Virus record (IMG/VR): IMGVR_UViG_3300009164_000114
Coordinates: 1 to 49,009 of that record
Strand: one strand, 5' to 3'
Origin: a virus
DNA length: 49,009 nucleotides
Position 1 is the stretch's first letter; the number at the start of each line of letters is the position of its first letter. A program made the position numbers and the translations under genes. The notes under the pieces were generated by a model, which was not told the origin of the DNA, made no database searches, and saw nothing but the letters and a program-made list of their open reading frames with translations. Positions 26,801 through 35,650 of this stretch are shown piece after piece.

Positions 26801-29800
26801 GAACGATGTGGATGCCAAGGATGTCAACCGTGCCACGTTGCTCAAGGTCGGCAAAACCAAACTGACTGCCACTGCACAAGCCGCCAAGTTGTATTTCAGC
26901 AAGGTGCCTCGCGTTGTGGATGCCATGCGCAACATTGCGTTCGATGTGGTCTACGACACACCCCGTTTCCGTCGCGGTAGCGAATCAAAAGCCGAGGCTG
27001 ACTTCTTCCAAGGCATGAACGGTGAGAACGCCAAGCTCGCGTTTGACTGGATTCGTGCAAACATGTCGAGCGAAACCAATGCACAACTGGACAAACTTGT
27101 TCAGGAGTATGAGCGTCAGCAACGCATGACAACAGACGAGGCATTGGTGCAGTTGTTCTCGGACGCCTTTGCTGGCAAAGAGACCGTTGATGCAACCATC
27201 CAGTCTTACATAGATGCCCAAAAGGGCGAGACCAAGAAGATCAAACTTGACGCTGTACAGAGCGCGGGTTTACCCTTGCACCCCTCAGTCGTTGCGGCTT
27301 TGAAGGGTAATGATGTGCAAGGTGCTCTGCGCTTGTTGGCGGCAAGCACTGAAGGCCCGATCTCTGAAACTGCATCGGCGCTGATCAAAGCCAAGATCAC
27401 ACCAAAAGTTGTTGTTGAGAAGAATCTCACCGATGAGAATGGTGAACGTGTTCCCGGCTACTACGACCCGAAGACTGACACCGTATATCTTGATGCTGAG
27501 TTAGGCTTGAACCCACACGTGCTGTTCCATGAACTTGGACACGCCGCAACATCTCATGTGATTGAGAACAAGGCACACCCCTTGACGAAACAACTTACTC
27601 AGTTGTTCAATGACGTGAAGGATTCGCTGGACACTGCATACGGCTCAACAAGTTTGGATGAGTTCGTTGCCGAGGCGTGGGCCAACGAGGAGTTCAAGGG
27701 CAAGCTCAACTCCATCAACCCCAAGGGTGAGAAGATCACTGCATGGCAACGCTTCACCAACGCGATTGTCAACTACTTCCGCAAACTCATGGGCAAAGAG
27801 ACCAAGGGTATTGAGAGTGCGTACGATGTGGCAGACCGCCTCATCCAAGCCATCTTGTCCCCTGCACCCGAGGGTCGTAATGGCCCGATGCTCTACGCCG
27901 CCGTTGCAAATCCGAAGAGTCCGGTAGGCGCGAACTGGCTCGACCAAGGTGTCGAAGTCGCCATGAAGTTGGGTGTGCCCCCGCAACTCGCCGCCAAAGC
28001 TCACGAGTTCCTCAAGAATTCAACAAGCGGTGTGGCTAACAACATTCTGTTGTCCACCTTGCCACTGCATGCACTGTCGGATGTTGCCAAGAAGTACCTG
28101 CCTAGAGCAGTCGATGTTGACCGTGTTGTTGGCGAGAAGTCCGGTGACGAGTACGCACGTACCCAACGCATCGAACCTGTGATCAACGAAGCCGAACGCT
28201 GGGCGAAGGACAACAAACAACTGTTGGACAAGTTCAACCGTATCGTCTATGACAGCACGATCAACGAGGTCGATCCGTCTGTTCCACGTGAAACATACGA
28301 GAAGATCAAGGACAAGGAAACCCGCGAGGCCAAGCTCAAAGAGTGGGATGCCATGCAAGCGGATTGGAAGAACCTTGGCCCCGGAGGTCGTCAGGTGTAC
28401 ACACGTATGCGTGATACCTACGCCGCCATGTACGAGGAAGTCAAGAAGGCCATCGGTGCCAAGATTGACTCTGCCACAGACGCTGACACTGCCAAGACAA
28501 TCAAGAACGAAATCTATGCCAAGCTCGCAGAGCGTGGGCATGTTGCTCCCTACTTCCCACTGACACGTAACGGTGACTACTGGTTGTCGTACACCGCCAA
28601 GAACGCGCAAGGTCAGCCTGACTTCTACGTCATGGCATTTGAGACTGAGTACGAGCGCAGTCGTGCGATGGAGCAGTTGCAAAAAGACAAGGCTGAAAAC
28701 ATTCGTCCGTACAAGAACATCGGCGAAATCAGCTACAAGGATGCACCTGCTACTTCGTTTGTGAATGGTGTGCTCAAGACTCTGGAAGTCAACAAGGTTG
28801 ATGCCAAGGCACGCGAAGAAATCCTCCGCCTGTTCCTGAACACACTGCCTGAAACATCTTTTGCACAAGCGTTCCAACGCCGCCAGAACCGCCTTGGCTT
28901 TAACCGTGATGCAGTTCGTGCGTTCCGCGAGAAGTCCATGAGCATGGCTCGCCAGTTAACCAACATGACCTACGCATCCAAGCTAATTGAGTTGCGTGAT
29001 CAATTGAAGGCCGATGTCAAAGCAGTTGGTCAAACCGAAGACAACCGTGTTGCCGCCGAGTACTACGATGAACTCAAGAAGCGCATCGACTTTGCAGTCA
29101 GCCCCACGACCAACTTGGCAACTCAGATGTTGTCGTCACTCGGCTTCAACTACTTGCTTGGCTTCAACATCTCGTCTGCCGCTGTCAACTTGACGCAGGT
29201 TCCCCTAATCGTGTTGCCGTATCTTGGCGGTAAGTACAACTACGGGGATGCAAGCAAGGCAGTGCAAGAGGCGTATCAGATGTATGCCCGAAGTGGTTTT
29301 GACCGCAACGTCACGATCATGTCCAAGGAAGACGGTAAAGATGTTCAGGTAACCGAACGTGCAATGCCAGCACTGGACAACTACGACTTCTCACAGGTCA
29401 AAGATGCGCGTACGAAGCGACTGCAAACTCTCGCCGAGGAAGCCGCACGTGCGGGTCAACTCAACCGCTCCATGTTCTATGACGTACTGGAAGTTGACGG
29501 AAGCAAGAATCCCTTGTCAGTGATCAACGGTGCATCCAGTTTTGCTTTCCATCATGGCGAACGCATGAACCGTCAGGTGACGATGATCGCCGCCTACAAC
29601 CTTGAACTCGATTCAATGAAGGGCAAACTTGACAAGCGTGTTGACCCTGACAGTAAGGAAGACACACGCACGTTCAAGGACTTGAGTCAGAAAGAGCGGG
29701 AGCTGTATGCCGCTCGGCAAGCCATCTACGCAACCGAGATGACCAACGGTGGTACTTCTGCCGCATCAGCCCCCCGTATTGCACAGGGTGCCATCGGCAA

Positions 29801-30737
29801 GGTGCTCTTCATGTTCAAGCGATACGGTGTGCAGATGTACTACATGCTGTTCAAAATGACACGTGAGATGCTTCAGAACCAAGACCCGGTTGTCAAGAAG
29901 CAAGCCATGAAGCAACTTGCTGGTGTGTATGGCAGTGCGGCAATCTTCTCTGGCTTACAAGGCTTACCGCTGTTTGGCCTTGCCGCCATGATCTACAACA
30001 TGTTTAAGGATGACGACGAAGAAGACTTCGGTACCGCCGTACGTGCATACACAGGTGAACTTGCTTACAAGGGACTTGTCAACCAGTTGACCAACCTTGA
30101 CATTGCATCGCGTGTTGGCTTGGGTGATCTGATCTTCCGCGACAACAAGATGTCGTCAGGCTCGGCAACGCTTGCCGAAACAGTTGCCGAAACACTCGGT
30201 GGCCCTCTGTATGGTATCGCAACCAAGATTGATCGTGGTGTGAAGATGATGCGGGAAGGTGAAGTCTTGCGTGGACTTGAGACCGCCGCACCGACCGCAG
30301 TTGGTAACCTGATGAGGGCGTACCGCTTCGGCACGGAGGGTGCTAATACTCTGCGTGGTGACCCCATCGTTGGAGACATCGCGGCTGGAAACGTGTTTGC
30401 ACAACTCTTTGGTTTTGCGCCCGCCGACTACACCAAGCAGTTGGAGATCAACGCGACCATCAAAGGCATCGACAAGTACGTCAACGAAACTGCGACAAAA
30501 CTGCGCCGCCAGTACAACATCGCCGACAGGACTTACGACTTTGAGCAACAGATGGATGTGCGTGAGAAGTTGGAGAAGCTCTATTCCAAGCACCCCTCAC
30601 TTGGAGACTTGGATACTTCTCTTACCAAGTCAAAGGCGGCGTTTGAAAAGCAGACACCGTTGATGTACCACGGCATCACTATCAGTCCAAAACTGCGCAA
30701 CGAACTACTTGAGTTAGCGGCAGATTTGGAAGACTAA
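23871..30737 (+). CDS. Giant internal virion (ejection) protein with zinc-protease motif
   Basis: 2288 residues, the largest gene here. Residues 1-360: NYGPVSFPDGTPDEEINARV, then Gly/Ala-rich helices with membrane-like stretches. About 870-945 is a Lys/Glu/Pro repeat linker (KAEKPKAEKPEVKAEKPAEK). HELGH at 1220-1224 with DEFVAEAW (E1268) 44 residues later is a gluzincin-type zinc site. The C-terminal third (LSSLGFNYLLGFNISSAAVN, FAFHHGERMNRQVTMIAAYN, KVLFMFKRYGVQMYYML, SGLQGLPLFGLAAMIYNMF) resembles the large polyvalent-protein C-terminal domains (LPD38-like) of phage ejection proteins. It is probably packaged and injected with DNA. It is the last rightward gene before the terminator. Confidence 0.75.
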   Translation: MRVVNIPNYGPVSFPDGTPDEEINARVARFMAVQQQKQEYTPDYRDLGIGQLVSGGFKRAASSLGSTVTDLLPALGGALVGNEKYAKEQLAESAEKKRQAELANPTGYKSYKDVRGVGDAFGYAAETVGELGPDILGLLTGAGVGASVGKRIATKGVEEAAGKLAVESLAKKGLTGEALDAAAAQVGKEAVEAAAKKGASRGTMTGLYGSSVGLNAPDTFESIYEKTGNLEPGIALAFGAAQGVLDTYLPGKILSQLGSAGRDRLAGEIVKRSSLIPDSAKVAVAKELAKTTAGEASTEALQEALGILAEKTAGAKGDFFSPENVDRLLNSAIKGAIGGGTFGAPGAIVEGRRSAQLQREEADRRTEAEGQPPAPPTGGTPKVDYNVPAYMRRAGTQTDMFQGELDKARGFGMDEVAKATPDSKGATYAESVEAAKLKLKSKGTSSLTADELNLLRSEPDTEIGTYDEGRQMSLFEDTGEKRAKRQAEVKESFKSAEPDLLGDVLPPTEQAASLEPVPDPRVEALIEKVRRREALAPDEIALLQGRVEEAPISADPRQGALQFAAPAPEGRGFREEPFNTQMPDQLQEKVSRDSAFRQAEQEAAAQKQAETVAAENQRQLQLAEPPAPPAPPAPAPREQVQESFPGMGVRYGDKVRANQEAAKAEATTNKTPDAVSGVVSQDMLTGFGVLPAAPLRKRLVGKDLSNPTDRAQVQRELSAYANNETVPPESREKVNQFLQSPLFLEQTAMFGPKGGATAAATRKEIPRVELKPIEPVPTITGEGVSVPSRPAEPKAPAGTPAPRDGGVDVSTSGTGQTGVRAEPKQGTLKTVKFEPVALVTPKVETKTKAKAETPSADEQADLQAELDAEMGQKTEVKAEKPKAEKPKAEKPEVKAEKPAEKPKAEKPVEKPVEKPVEKVEPKKEAKAEKPAEKSVGKSEPKNEQKDVPEDIGEVKVSQARAGSLFERIKAEGYGIEKNDVDAKDVNRATLLKVGKTKLTATAQAAKLYFSKVPRVVDAMRNIAFDVVYDTPRFRRGSESKAEADFFQGMNGENAKLAFDWIRANMSSETNAQLDKLVQEYERQQRMTTDEALVQLFSDAFAGKETVDATIQSYIDAQKGETKKIKLDAVQSAGLPLHPSVVAALKGNDVQGALRLLAASTEGPISETASALIKAKITPKVVVEKNLTDENGERVPGYYDPKTDTVYLDAELGLNPHVLFHELGHAATSHVIENKAHPLTKQLTQLFNDVKDSLDTAYGSTSLDEFVAEAWANEEFKGKLNSINPKGEKITAWQRFTNAIVNYFRKLMGKETKGIESAYDVADRLIQAILSPAPEGRNGPMLYAAVANPKSPVGANWLDQGVEVAMKLGVPPQLAAKAHEFLKNSTSGVANNILLSTLPLHALSDVAKKYLPRAVDVDRVVGEKSGDEYARTQRIEPVINEAERWAKDNKQLLDKFNRIVYDSTINEVDPSVPRETYEKIKDKETREAKLKEWDAMQADWKNLGPGGRQVYTRMRDTYAAMYEEVKKAIGAKIDSATDADTAKTIKNEIYAKLAERGHVAPYFPLTRNGDYWLSYTAKNAQGQPDFYVMAFETEYERSRAMEQLQKDKAENIRPYKNIGEISYKDAPATSFVNGVLKTLEVNKVDAKAREEILRLFLNTLPETSFAQAFQRRQNRLGFNRDAVRAFREKSMSMARQLTNMTYASKLIELRDQLKADVKAVGQTEDNRVAAEYYDELKKRIDFAVSPTTNLATQMLSSLGFNYLLGFNISSAAVNLTQVPLIVLPYLGGKYNYGDASKAVQEAYQMYARSGFDRNVTIMSKEDGKDVQVTERAMPALDNYDFSQVKDARTKRLQTLAEEAARAGQLNRSMFYDVLEVDGSKNPLSVINGASSFAFHHGERMNRQVTMIAAYNLELDSMKGKLDKRVDPDSKEDTRTFKDLSQKERELYAARQAIYATEMTNGGTSAASAPRIAQGAIGKVLFMFKRYGVQMYYMLFKMTREMLQNQDPVVKKQAMKQLAGVYGSAAIFSGLQGLPLFGLAAMIYNMFKDDDEEDFGTAVRAYTGELAYKGLVNQLTNLDIASRVGLGDLIFRDNKMSSGSATLAETVAETLGGPLYGIATKIDRGVKMMREGEVLRGLETAAPTAVGNLMRAYRFGTEGANTLRGDPIVGDIAAGNVFAQLFGFAPADYTKQLEINATIKGIDKYVNETATKLRRQYNIADRTYDFEQQMDVREKLEKLYSKHPSLGDLDTSLTKSKAAFEKQTPLMYHGITISPKLRNELLELAADLED
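26490..26705 (+). repeat. Lys-Glu-Pro repeat linker in giant virion gene
   Basis: About 70 codons of degenerate (V/A)EKPxAEKP units (residues about 870-945). The stretch encoding VEKPVEKPVEKV is an exact short tandem repeat at the DNA level. It is a likely flexible or extended spacer between the N-terminal part and the protease-like domain. Confidence 0.75.
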
Positions 30738-30746
30738 GAGAAAAAA

Positions 30747-30767
30747 CTCCCCGCACTAGGCGGGGAG
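30747..30767 (-). terminator. Intrinsic terminator at the convergent gene junction
   Basis: Arms CTCCCCGC (30747-30754) and GCGGGGAG (30760-30767) form a perfect 8-bp GC-rich stem with a 5-base loop. The A run at 30741-30746 becomes a T6 run after the stem on the minus strand, so it is well built to stop leftward transcription. No T run follows on the plus strand, so rightward read-through is less well blocked. It separates the virion arm from the replication arm. Confidence 0.85.
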
Positions 30768-30831
30768 GGAACTTCTCAAAGGAGAGGGAGATGAAACGAC
30801 GGCAACTGCAATCACCGTCACCGTGACTGTA

Positions 30832-31068
30832 TCACACCACTCTCCAAAAGCGAACCCCTAATTTCCCTGCCTCAATCCGCTCGGCGTGAACTAACCTGAT
30901 TTCACGAAGCTCTGCTTCCCGTTGCATCTGTCTGATAAGTTTTGACAGGTTTAACGCAGGTATAAATACCGACGCGCCAACAGGAAACAGGCTCCAACGA
31001 ACCTTGATCTCGACCCCATCAGGGTTGATCGGCTTGCTGTACGGCTGTGGGAAGATTGATTGAGACAT
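30832..31068 (-). CDS. Small conserved phage protein
   Basis: 78 residues from ATG 31068, starting MSQSIFPQPYSKPINPDGVE. The pattern FPVGASVFIPALNL, a basic helix (SKLIRQMQREAELREI) and IEAGKLGVRFWRVV recurs in small phage proteins of replication regions. Its 5' end overlaps the 3' end of the primase-helicase gene by 50 bases in another frame. It is the last leftward gene, ending about 65 bases before the terminator. Function unknown. Confidence 0.65.
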   Translation of the reverse strand: MSQSIFPQPYSKPINPDGVEIKVRWSLFPVGASVFIPALNLSKLIRQMQREAELREIRLVHAERIEAGKLGVRFWRVV

Positions 31069-33916
31069 GCGCCGCCGCCAAGGTTTGCTCGACTTCATCC
31101 GACATGAACTCGGAGCAGTCAATGACCAGTGCATCACTGGGAGGTAAGTTCATGTGTGTCCCCTTACCCATACGCACCTTCTTCACCACGGCGCGGGTTG
31201 TGCCTGACTTCAAACTCTCAACGAACGTCTGATAGTTGATCTGCTGTTTGTTGCACCACTCACGCAGTGGCTTGGGCAACAGATACATCTTCTTCACGTC
31301 ATACTCATACCGAGCCACCAGCGAAATGCGCGGCGAAGCATCAGGAATAATTAAATGCTCCAGTGCATCACTCGCATTACGTGCGTCGTCAGTGCTTTTG
31401 ATACGCAAGATGTTGTTGTAGTTCTCGGCGAGAAAACTCGTCAAGGTGTCTTCAAGGGTGCCGCTCATTGTTTCAATCTCCTGTTTTGCTTTCTGAATTA
31501 CACCAATCAACCACGTCACAACATCTGATATTTTGTATTGGATCAAACCAAGGCGTTTGGCAACAAGCAGTCCGGTGATTGCCGATGCCGCTTGCACTGA
31601 CCAAAAGCGGTGAGGTTGCGACAACCCTGCCGCTATATCAATACGTTCTTGTGTTTGCAGAAAGAGCGTACGGCACTCATCCATATTGGCAATAACGTAC
31701 TGCATCAGTGGGATGCAAGCATGTCCGTAGTGTGCGTACAAGTTACGGCTCAAAACATCTGTCTCGGCTTTGGTGTCAAAGTGAAACTTCTGTGCCTCGT
31801 ACTCCAACACGCGAGTAGCCTCGGCCTTGGGGATTGCCTTATACATACGAACACGTGCTAGTAAACTCGTGTTCCCTGTGCTGCACGCATTTGTGTGCCA
31901 CGTCTCTCCACGTGCACGTTCCATGTTGGCGTTCTGACTCTGCCGATTCCTCTGCATACCGCCAGTCAGTTGGTACAGAAAGTCACTCGCTTCTTTTGGA
32001 TGCACGTTGGTCATCTCGTCAATCGGCAAGAAGATGTTCTTGTACAACTCAGCGCGGTTCATCTTGGACGCATGGGTATCAACTTCACGAAGAAGAATCA
32101 ACTCAGGGTTACCCCAAATACTTGCACCCGCCATCATCGCTGTGGTCTTGCCAAGTCCGGGGTCTTGACTGTAAACGTGAAAGAGTGAAGCGCACTGCGG
32201 TACGAACTGCATGAACGGTGAACCGAACGATAGCCCAAGGATGTACTGGTGCAACTCCATACCATCGCGGTTGTAGAAGTCAGCGATCTCTTTCCAACCA
32301 TCCAACGTGCCCTTGCTTTGAAACAGAGGAAACATGCGGACAGTAGAACTGGACGGAGGGTTGTGATCTACACGGTCAGCCCGTATTTCTTTGCTACCAA
32401 CAACAAACGCAGACATCTGCTCGTCTACCCAACCGAACTGCCGTCGGGCCTCATCAGCTTGCGTAGTTGCTTGCAACTTGTTTACCCATGATGCGGTGTA
32501 TGACATAAGTTCTTCCATCTTGATTACGGCAACGCCATGCGCCGCCATGTGTTTGCGAAACTCGTCCTTACTCAGGATCGACGCTAATGGAACGGTGAAC
32601 TCACGCACCCCATCTTTAGGGAGGTGCAGTCGCATGACAACTGCCTCACCAACATCAGGATCACGCAGTCGTCTTACGACATAGAAGTCGTTGTGATAAA
32701 TCGGCACCTCTATTGGGTCACCTTCCTTGTTCTTCATGCGCTTGAAAATACCGCCTGTCTTTCCACGGAAGAAAGGCTCGGGGTACTTCGGAATGATGTA
32801 GGTCTGCTTGGGTACGTCAACATGTAACTCAGGAACATCTTCCACAATGTTGTCTGCTTCGGTAGCTTCCTGCACTTCACGTCCGAGCACGATAGGTGAC
32901 TTGAACTTGCCACGGTGCTTGCAGTCTTTGCACACGTTGGGATTGAACTCGTCAAACTTGTCGCACGTATATGGCCCTTTGATCTGCGCCGCTTTTGCTT
33001 CGGTTGTATCAGGGTTGTAGTCGGGGTGACCCACTGAAATTTTGTGAATCGCTTTTGCGCCATCAACGCAGAACTTTGCAACGGACAGCCCGGCCCGCCA
33101 CATAGGTTCACTCAGGGTAGCTTGTTCCTCTATGACCTTTTGAATCTGCGCACAGCCACGCCCTGCGGCGGTCTTCTGCACGATCAGTTTGAATGAGTTA
33201 GAGAAACTACCCGCCAGTGCGTTCGTCACGTCATCCATGACTCGCGGCACAAAGTTCCGTGCAGTGACAGGCACTTCACCCATCAACGCCTTGAACGCTT
33301 CAAACGTGATTGGCTTGCTTGGCTCACCGAGAATCGCCACAGGTGTGGGGGGATCATCTTTGAAGTTAAATGACTCAGGTACACGGAGCACACGTGCCTT
33401 GTCACTCGGCACTGACGTATCAATGTCGAACGCATGTAAATTACACAGTGCTTTGAATTGCTCGGCAACAACTTTCCACTCGTCTGCATCCACTGCCTCA
33501 ACCAAAGGCCAGTACACATGCACCCCTCCACCCGAATCAACCAGTGTGGGACGTGGTAACTTTGTTGCTACGCAAAACTTGCGCAACTCGGCAATCGCCG
33601 CTTGCTTGCTTGGGAATTCCTTCCCCTCTCGACAGTCGAGGTCAAGAAAAAATGACCGCAACTGATGCGCGTTTTCGCCCTTACGATTCTCAGCCGTTTT
33701 AAATGTGGCGAGGGCAAAGTACGCATTGAATCCTTCTTTGATGAGGTTGTCTGCCGCATGGCACACCGCCTCTATGGTAGGGTACAACTTCTGCTTCTTG
33801 ATCTCACGCTTTTGTTCATCGCCGTTACCGTCGATATATGTCTCAACACGTGCACCGAATACGCAGTAATGCCCCTCTCCACTCAGGACTGTTTCTAAAA
33901 ATGTTTGTGTCTGCAT
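31019..33916 (-). CDS. Primase-helicase (AEP primase plus P-loop helicase)
   Basis: 965 residues. The N-terminal part shows archaeo-eukaryotic primase motifs: FFLDLDCREG (LDLD at 91-94) and DSGGGVHVYWPL (SGGGVHVYW at 128-136). A Cys/His cluster CDKFDEFNPNVCKDCKHRG near 330-350 may bind zinc. The C-terminal half is a helicase-type ATPase: Walker A in QDPGLGKTTAMM (K590) and Walker B in IFLPIDEMTN (D633, E634). Such fusions prime and unwind at the phage fork and would work with the PolA gene upstream. A terminator lies just before it, so it depends on read-through or on a promoter not found. Confidence 0.8.
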   Translation of the reverse strand: MQTQTFLETVLSGEGHYCVFGARVETYIDGNGDEQKREIKKQKLYPTIEAVCHAADNLIKEGFNAYFALATFKTAENRKGENAHQLRSFFLDLDCREGKEFPSKQAAIAELRKFCVATKLPRPTLVDSGGGVHVYWPLVEAVDADEWKVVAEQFKALCNLHAFDIDTSVPSDKARVLRVPESFNFKDDPPTPVAILGEPSKPITFEAFKALMGEVPVTARNFVPRVMDDVTNALAGSFSNSFKLIVQKTAAGRGCAQIQKVIEEQATLSEPMWRAGLSVAKFCVDGAKAIHKISVGHPDYNPDTTEAKAAQIKGPYTCDKFDEFNPNVCKDCKHRGKFKSPIVLGREVQEATEADNIVEDVPELHVDVPKQTYIIPKYPEPFFRGKTGGIFKRMKNKEGDPIEVPIYHNDFYVVRRLRDPDVGEAVVMRLHLPKDGVREFTVPLASILSKDEFRKHMAAHGVAVIKMEELMSYTASWVNKLQATTQADEARRQFGWVDEQMSAFVVGSKEIRADRVDHNPPSSSTVRMFPLFQSKGTLDGWKEIADFYNRDGMELHQYILGLSFGSPFMQFVPQCASLFHVYSQDPGLGKTTAMMAGASIWGNPELILLREVDTHASKMNRAELYKNIFLPIDEMTNVHPKEASDFLYQLTGGMQRNRQSQNANMERARGETWHTNACSTGNTSLLARVRMYKAIPKAEATRVLEYEAQKFHFDTKAETDVLSRNLYAHYGHACIPLMQYVIANMDECRTLFLQTQERIDIAAGLSQPHRFWSVQAASAITGLLVAKRLGLIQYKISDVVTWLIGVIQKAKQEIETMSGTLEDTLTSFLAENYNNILRIKSTDDARNASDALEHLIIPDASPRISLVARYEYDVKKMYLLPKPLREWCNKQQINYQTFVESLKSGTTRAVVKKVRMGKGTHMNLPPSDALVIDCSEFMSDEVEQTLAAAHVSINLPTAVQQADQP

Positions 33917-33948
33917 GACCGCCTTCTGAAGTGGAATGAAAGAAAAAA

Positions 33949-33971
33949 GGGTGCGGGAGCGACCCGCACCC
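33949..33971 (-). terminator. Intrinsic terminator between SSB-like and primase-helicase genes
   Basis: GGGTGCGGG (33949-33957) and CCCGCACCC (33963-33971) form a perfect 9-bp stem with a 5-base loop. The A6 run at 33943-33948 gives a T run after the stem on the minus strand. It should reduce leftward transcription into the primase-helicase gene, so relative expression of the abundant SSB-like protein and the rarer enzyme may be set here. Confidence 0.85.
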
Positions 33972-33982
33972 TGACAAAACGA

Positions 33983-34909
33983 TTAGTCGTCCCAACCGTC
34001 CACCAACTCACTCAGCTTTGGGGCATCAGTGTTGGCAACAGTTTTCTTGGGAGCAACTTTCGTAGGCTCTTCCACTTCTTCAACGGCAACTTTCTCAGCC
34101 TTCGATGCGGCTTTGGCGGCGATCTTGTTGTACACAGGAGCATCTTCCTGCTTGGTCAACTCACCCATAGTGCGCACGCCATCTTTAGGCTTGATCACCA
34201 CAGTCATCTTCACGGCTTCATCAGCCTCGGTTGAATTGCGCACTGCATCCACATCGTTGTACTCTTCTTCAGTGATCGGACGCACAGGTTTAAAGATCAA
34301 CTTGGGAGTCGGCGATGCAGTGTCAAAACGCATCTCAGTGATCACACCCGCAACAGGTGTGTTGTGCGCCTTCAAGTGGCGACCGTACGCTTGCAGAGGG
34401 AGCTTGCCCTTCTCGCCATCACCGAACACAGATGTTGCAGGGCAGATGACTTGATAGACTTCGCGCTTGGCGGTCTCGCCTTCAATCAACACGGCAATGC
34501 GTTGATGGAATCGGCATGCACGACCTTCACCTTGGGATGCAGACCCCTTGATGTTTTGTGGGCAGTCCATACACTTGTTGGCTTGCTTCTGCTCTGCGGG
34601 TACAGCGGCATCAGGCGTTTGGTTGTTGCTTGACCAACATGTTGGTGAGGCGTTTTGTCCTTCGACATACGCACCCTCAAAGAAAGTGCGGTACACGTTC
34701 GGCGCGGCCTTGACGATGATCACGCCAATAGCACGGTCTTCACTCGTACGAACTTCTTTGTTGCCAAGCATCTCACGGAACACGCCGCCTTTGATGCTGA
34801 TCTTGCGTTGACCCGCTTCGCCACCTGCCAGTGAGGAAGTGGTGTCATCTTCTTGCAGGTTCTTCAGGTAGGCGGGAAGCCCAGTTTTGAACAGTGTTAA
34901 TTCGCTCAT
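33983..34909 (-). CDS. Probable single-stranded DNA-binding protein
   Basis: 308 residues from ATG 34909 (MSELTLFKTGLPAYLKNLQE), with AAGGAGAATGAG upstream. The central domain has a Cys/His cluster (CMDCPQNIKG, then CRFHQR) and beta strands such as RIAVLIEGETAKREVYQVIC. The C terminus is Lys/Ala-rich, then ends in the acidic SELVDGWDD, as SSBs end in an acidic partner-binding tail. Placement among replication genes and a strong terminator after it fit an abundant SSB. I have no direct OB-fold evidence, so this is inference. Confidence 0.55.
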   Translation of the reverse strand: MSELTLFKTGLPAYLKNLQEDDTTSSLAGGEAGQRKISIKGGVFREMLGNKEVRTSEDRAIGVIIVKAAPNVYRTFFEGAYVEGQNASPTCWSSNNQTPDAAVPAEQKQANKCMDCPQNIKGSASQGEGRACRFHQRIAVLIEGETAKREVYQVICPATSVFGDGEKGKLPLQAYGRHLKAHNTPVAGVITEMRFDTASPTPKLIFKPVRPITEEEYNDVDAVRNSTEADEAVKMTVVIKPKDGVRTMGELTKQEDAPVYNKIAAKAASKAEKVAVEEVEEPTKVAPKKTVANTDAPKLSELVDGWDD

Positions 34910-34919
34910 CTCATTCTCC

Positions 34920-35201
34920 TTAAACATCTTTATCAGGGTTAAAGTCCAACTCCAATTGCACGGGTGCTTTGGGGTCAGGGGTATCTGCCACAGGTGCGAC
35001 AGGTTCGGGGGTAGCGTCAGCGGATACACGGCGCAAGGCCGCATCCACGTCAGCAATCTTGAAGCGGTACGTATTGCCCAACTTCAAAAAATCGGTGGTT
35101 GTTAATTTGCCAGTGCGAATCCACGTACGAATAGTGGACACAGATACCGAGTAATACTTGGCAACGTCTTCTATCGAGACATAGGTGTTGTCGCTCATCA
35201 T
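34920..35201 (-). CDS. Excisionase/MerR-type HTH DNA-binding protein
   Basis: 93 residues. YVSIEDVAKYYSVSVSTIRT followed by WIRTGKLTTTDFLKLGNTYR is a winged helix-turn-helix of the excisionase or MerR type (HTH_17). The C-terminal 40 residues are Pro/Ala-rich and acidic. The ATG at 35201 overlaps the preceding TGA (ATGATGA; a second ATG at 35198 is possible). It may regulate the leftward operon or organise DNA. No integrase is present in the window to pair with an excisionase. Confidence 0.8.
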   Translation of the reverse strand: MMSDNTYVSIEDVAKYYSVSVSTIRTWIRTGKLTTTDFLKLGNTYRFKIADVDAALRRVSADATPEPVAPVADTPDPKAPVQLELDFNPDKDV

Positions 35202-35590
35202 TCCTTCCTCACAGTGATTTGGTATTCGCTATCCACGTTAAGACCCGGTGGTAGCAAGTCGGGGTGTTCTTCTAAAAACGTCTGCATGTTGCCTTGGTGT
35301 AGGCGTTTCTCGAACAACTCGGGCACTTGGTGCTCAAGGACAAACTTGCCCATCGCTTCCCAATTGTTTGTGGTGAACCGCTTCTTAACACTGCGATAGA
35401 ACAAGCCCTCGCCAGTGCGCACGGTTTCTAGATTTTGAACTTTCAGATAGTCGAGGAGTCCCGCTTTGACCTGATCCATCTGCGCGTCAATCTTCTTGAC
35501 TTGCGCCTCAAGATCGGCCTTTGCCGCCCTCATTTTTAGGTAGACCTTCACGAGCTTTTCAGCGGGAATAGTCGGTGCAGTTTCACTCAT
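35198..35590 (-). CDS. Phage protein with N-terminal coiled coil
   Basis: 130 residues, ATG 35590 after GGAGAG. Residues about 10-50 are a charged coiled coil (LKMRAAKADLEAQVKKIDAQ). The second half, LETVRTGEGLFYRSVKKRFT, then NNWEAMGKFVLEHQVPELFE and RLHQGNMQTFLEEHP, is a family often found among phage recombination genes. It may be a replication accessory. It is the first gene after the promoter at 35.64 kb. Confidence 0.65.
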   Translation of the reverse strand: MSETAPTIPAEKLVKVYLKMRAAKADLEAQVKKIDAQMDQVKAGLLDYLKVQNLETVRTGEGLFYRSVKKRFTTNNWEAMGKFVLEHQVPELFEKRLHQGNMQTFLEEHPDLLPPGLNVDSEYQITVRKE

Positions 35591-35622
35591 CTCATCTCTC
35601 CATTTTGGTTGTAGGAACTCTC

Positions 35623-35650
35623 ATTATATGGGCTTTTTTGTTTTAGTCAA
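35623..35650 (-). promoter_or_regulatory. Leftward sigma70 promoter upstream of the 130-aa gene
   Basis: On the minus strand TTGACT (35650-35645), a 16-base A-rich spacer, then perfect TATAAT (35628-35623). The start codon is about 33 bases past the -10. It would drive the coiled-coil, HTH and SSB-like genes up to the terminator at 33.95 kb as one unit. Confidence 0.75.

Noticed and set aside
28020-28877. Minus-strand 285-codon frame inside the giant virion gene
   Set aside because: Antisense shadow caused by codon bias in the giant gene; Cys/Val/Leu-rich and without start signals.
34920-35201. Evidence for lysogeny from the excisionase-like HTH protein
   Set aside because: No integrase or attachment site is visible in the window; HTH_17 proteins have other roles in lytic phages.
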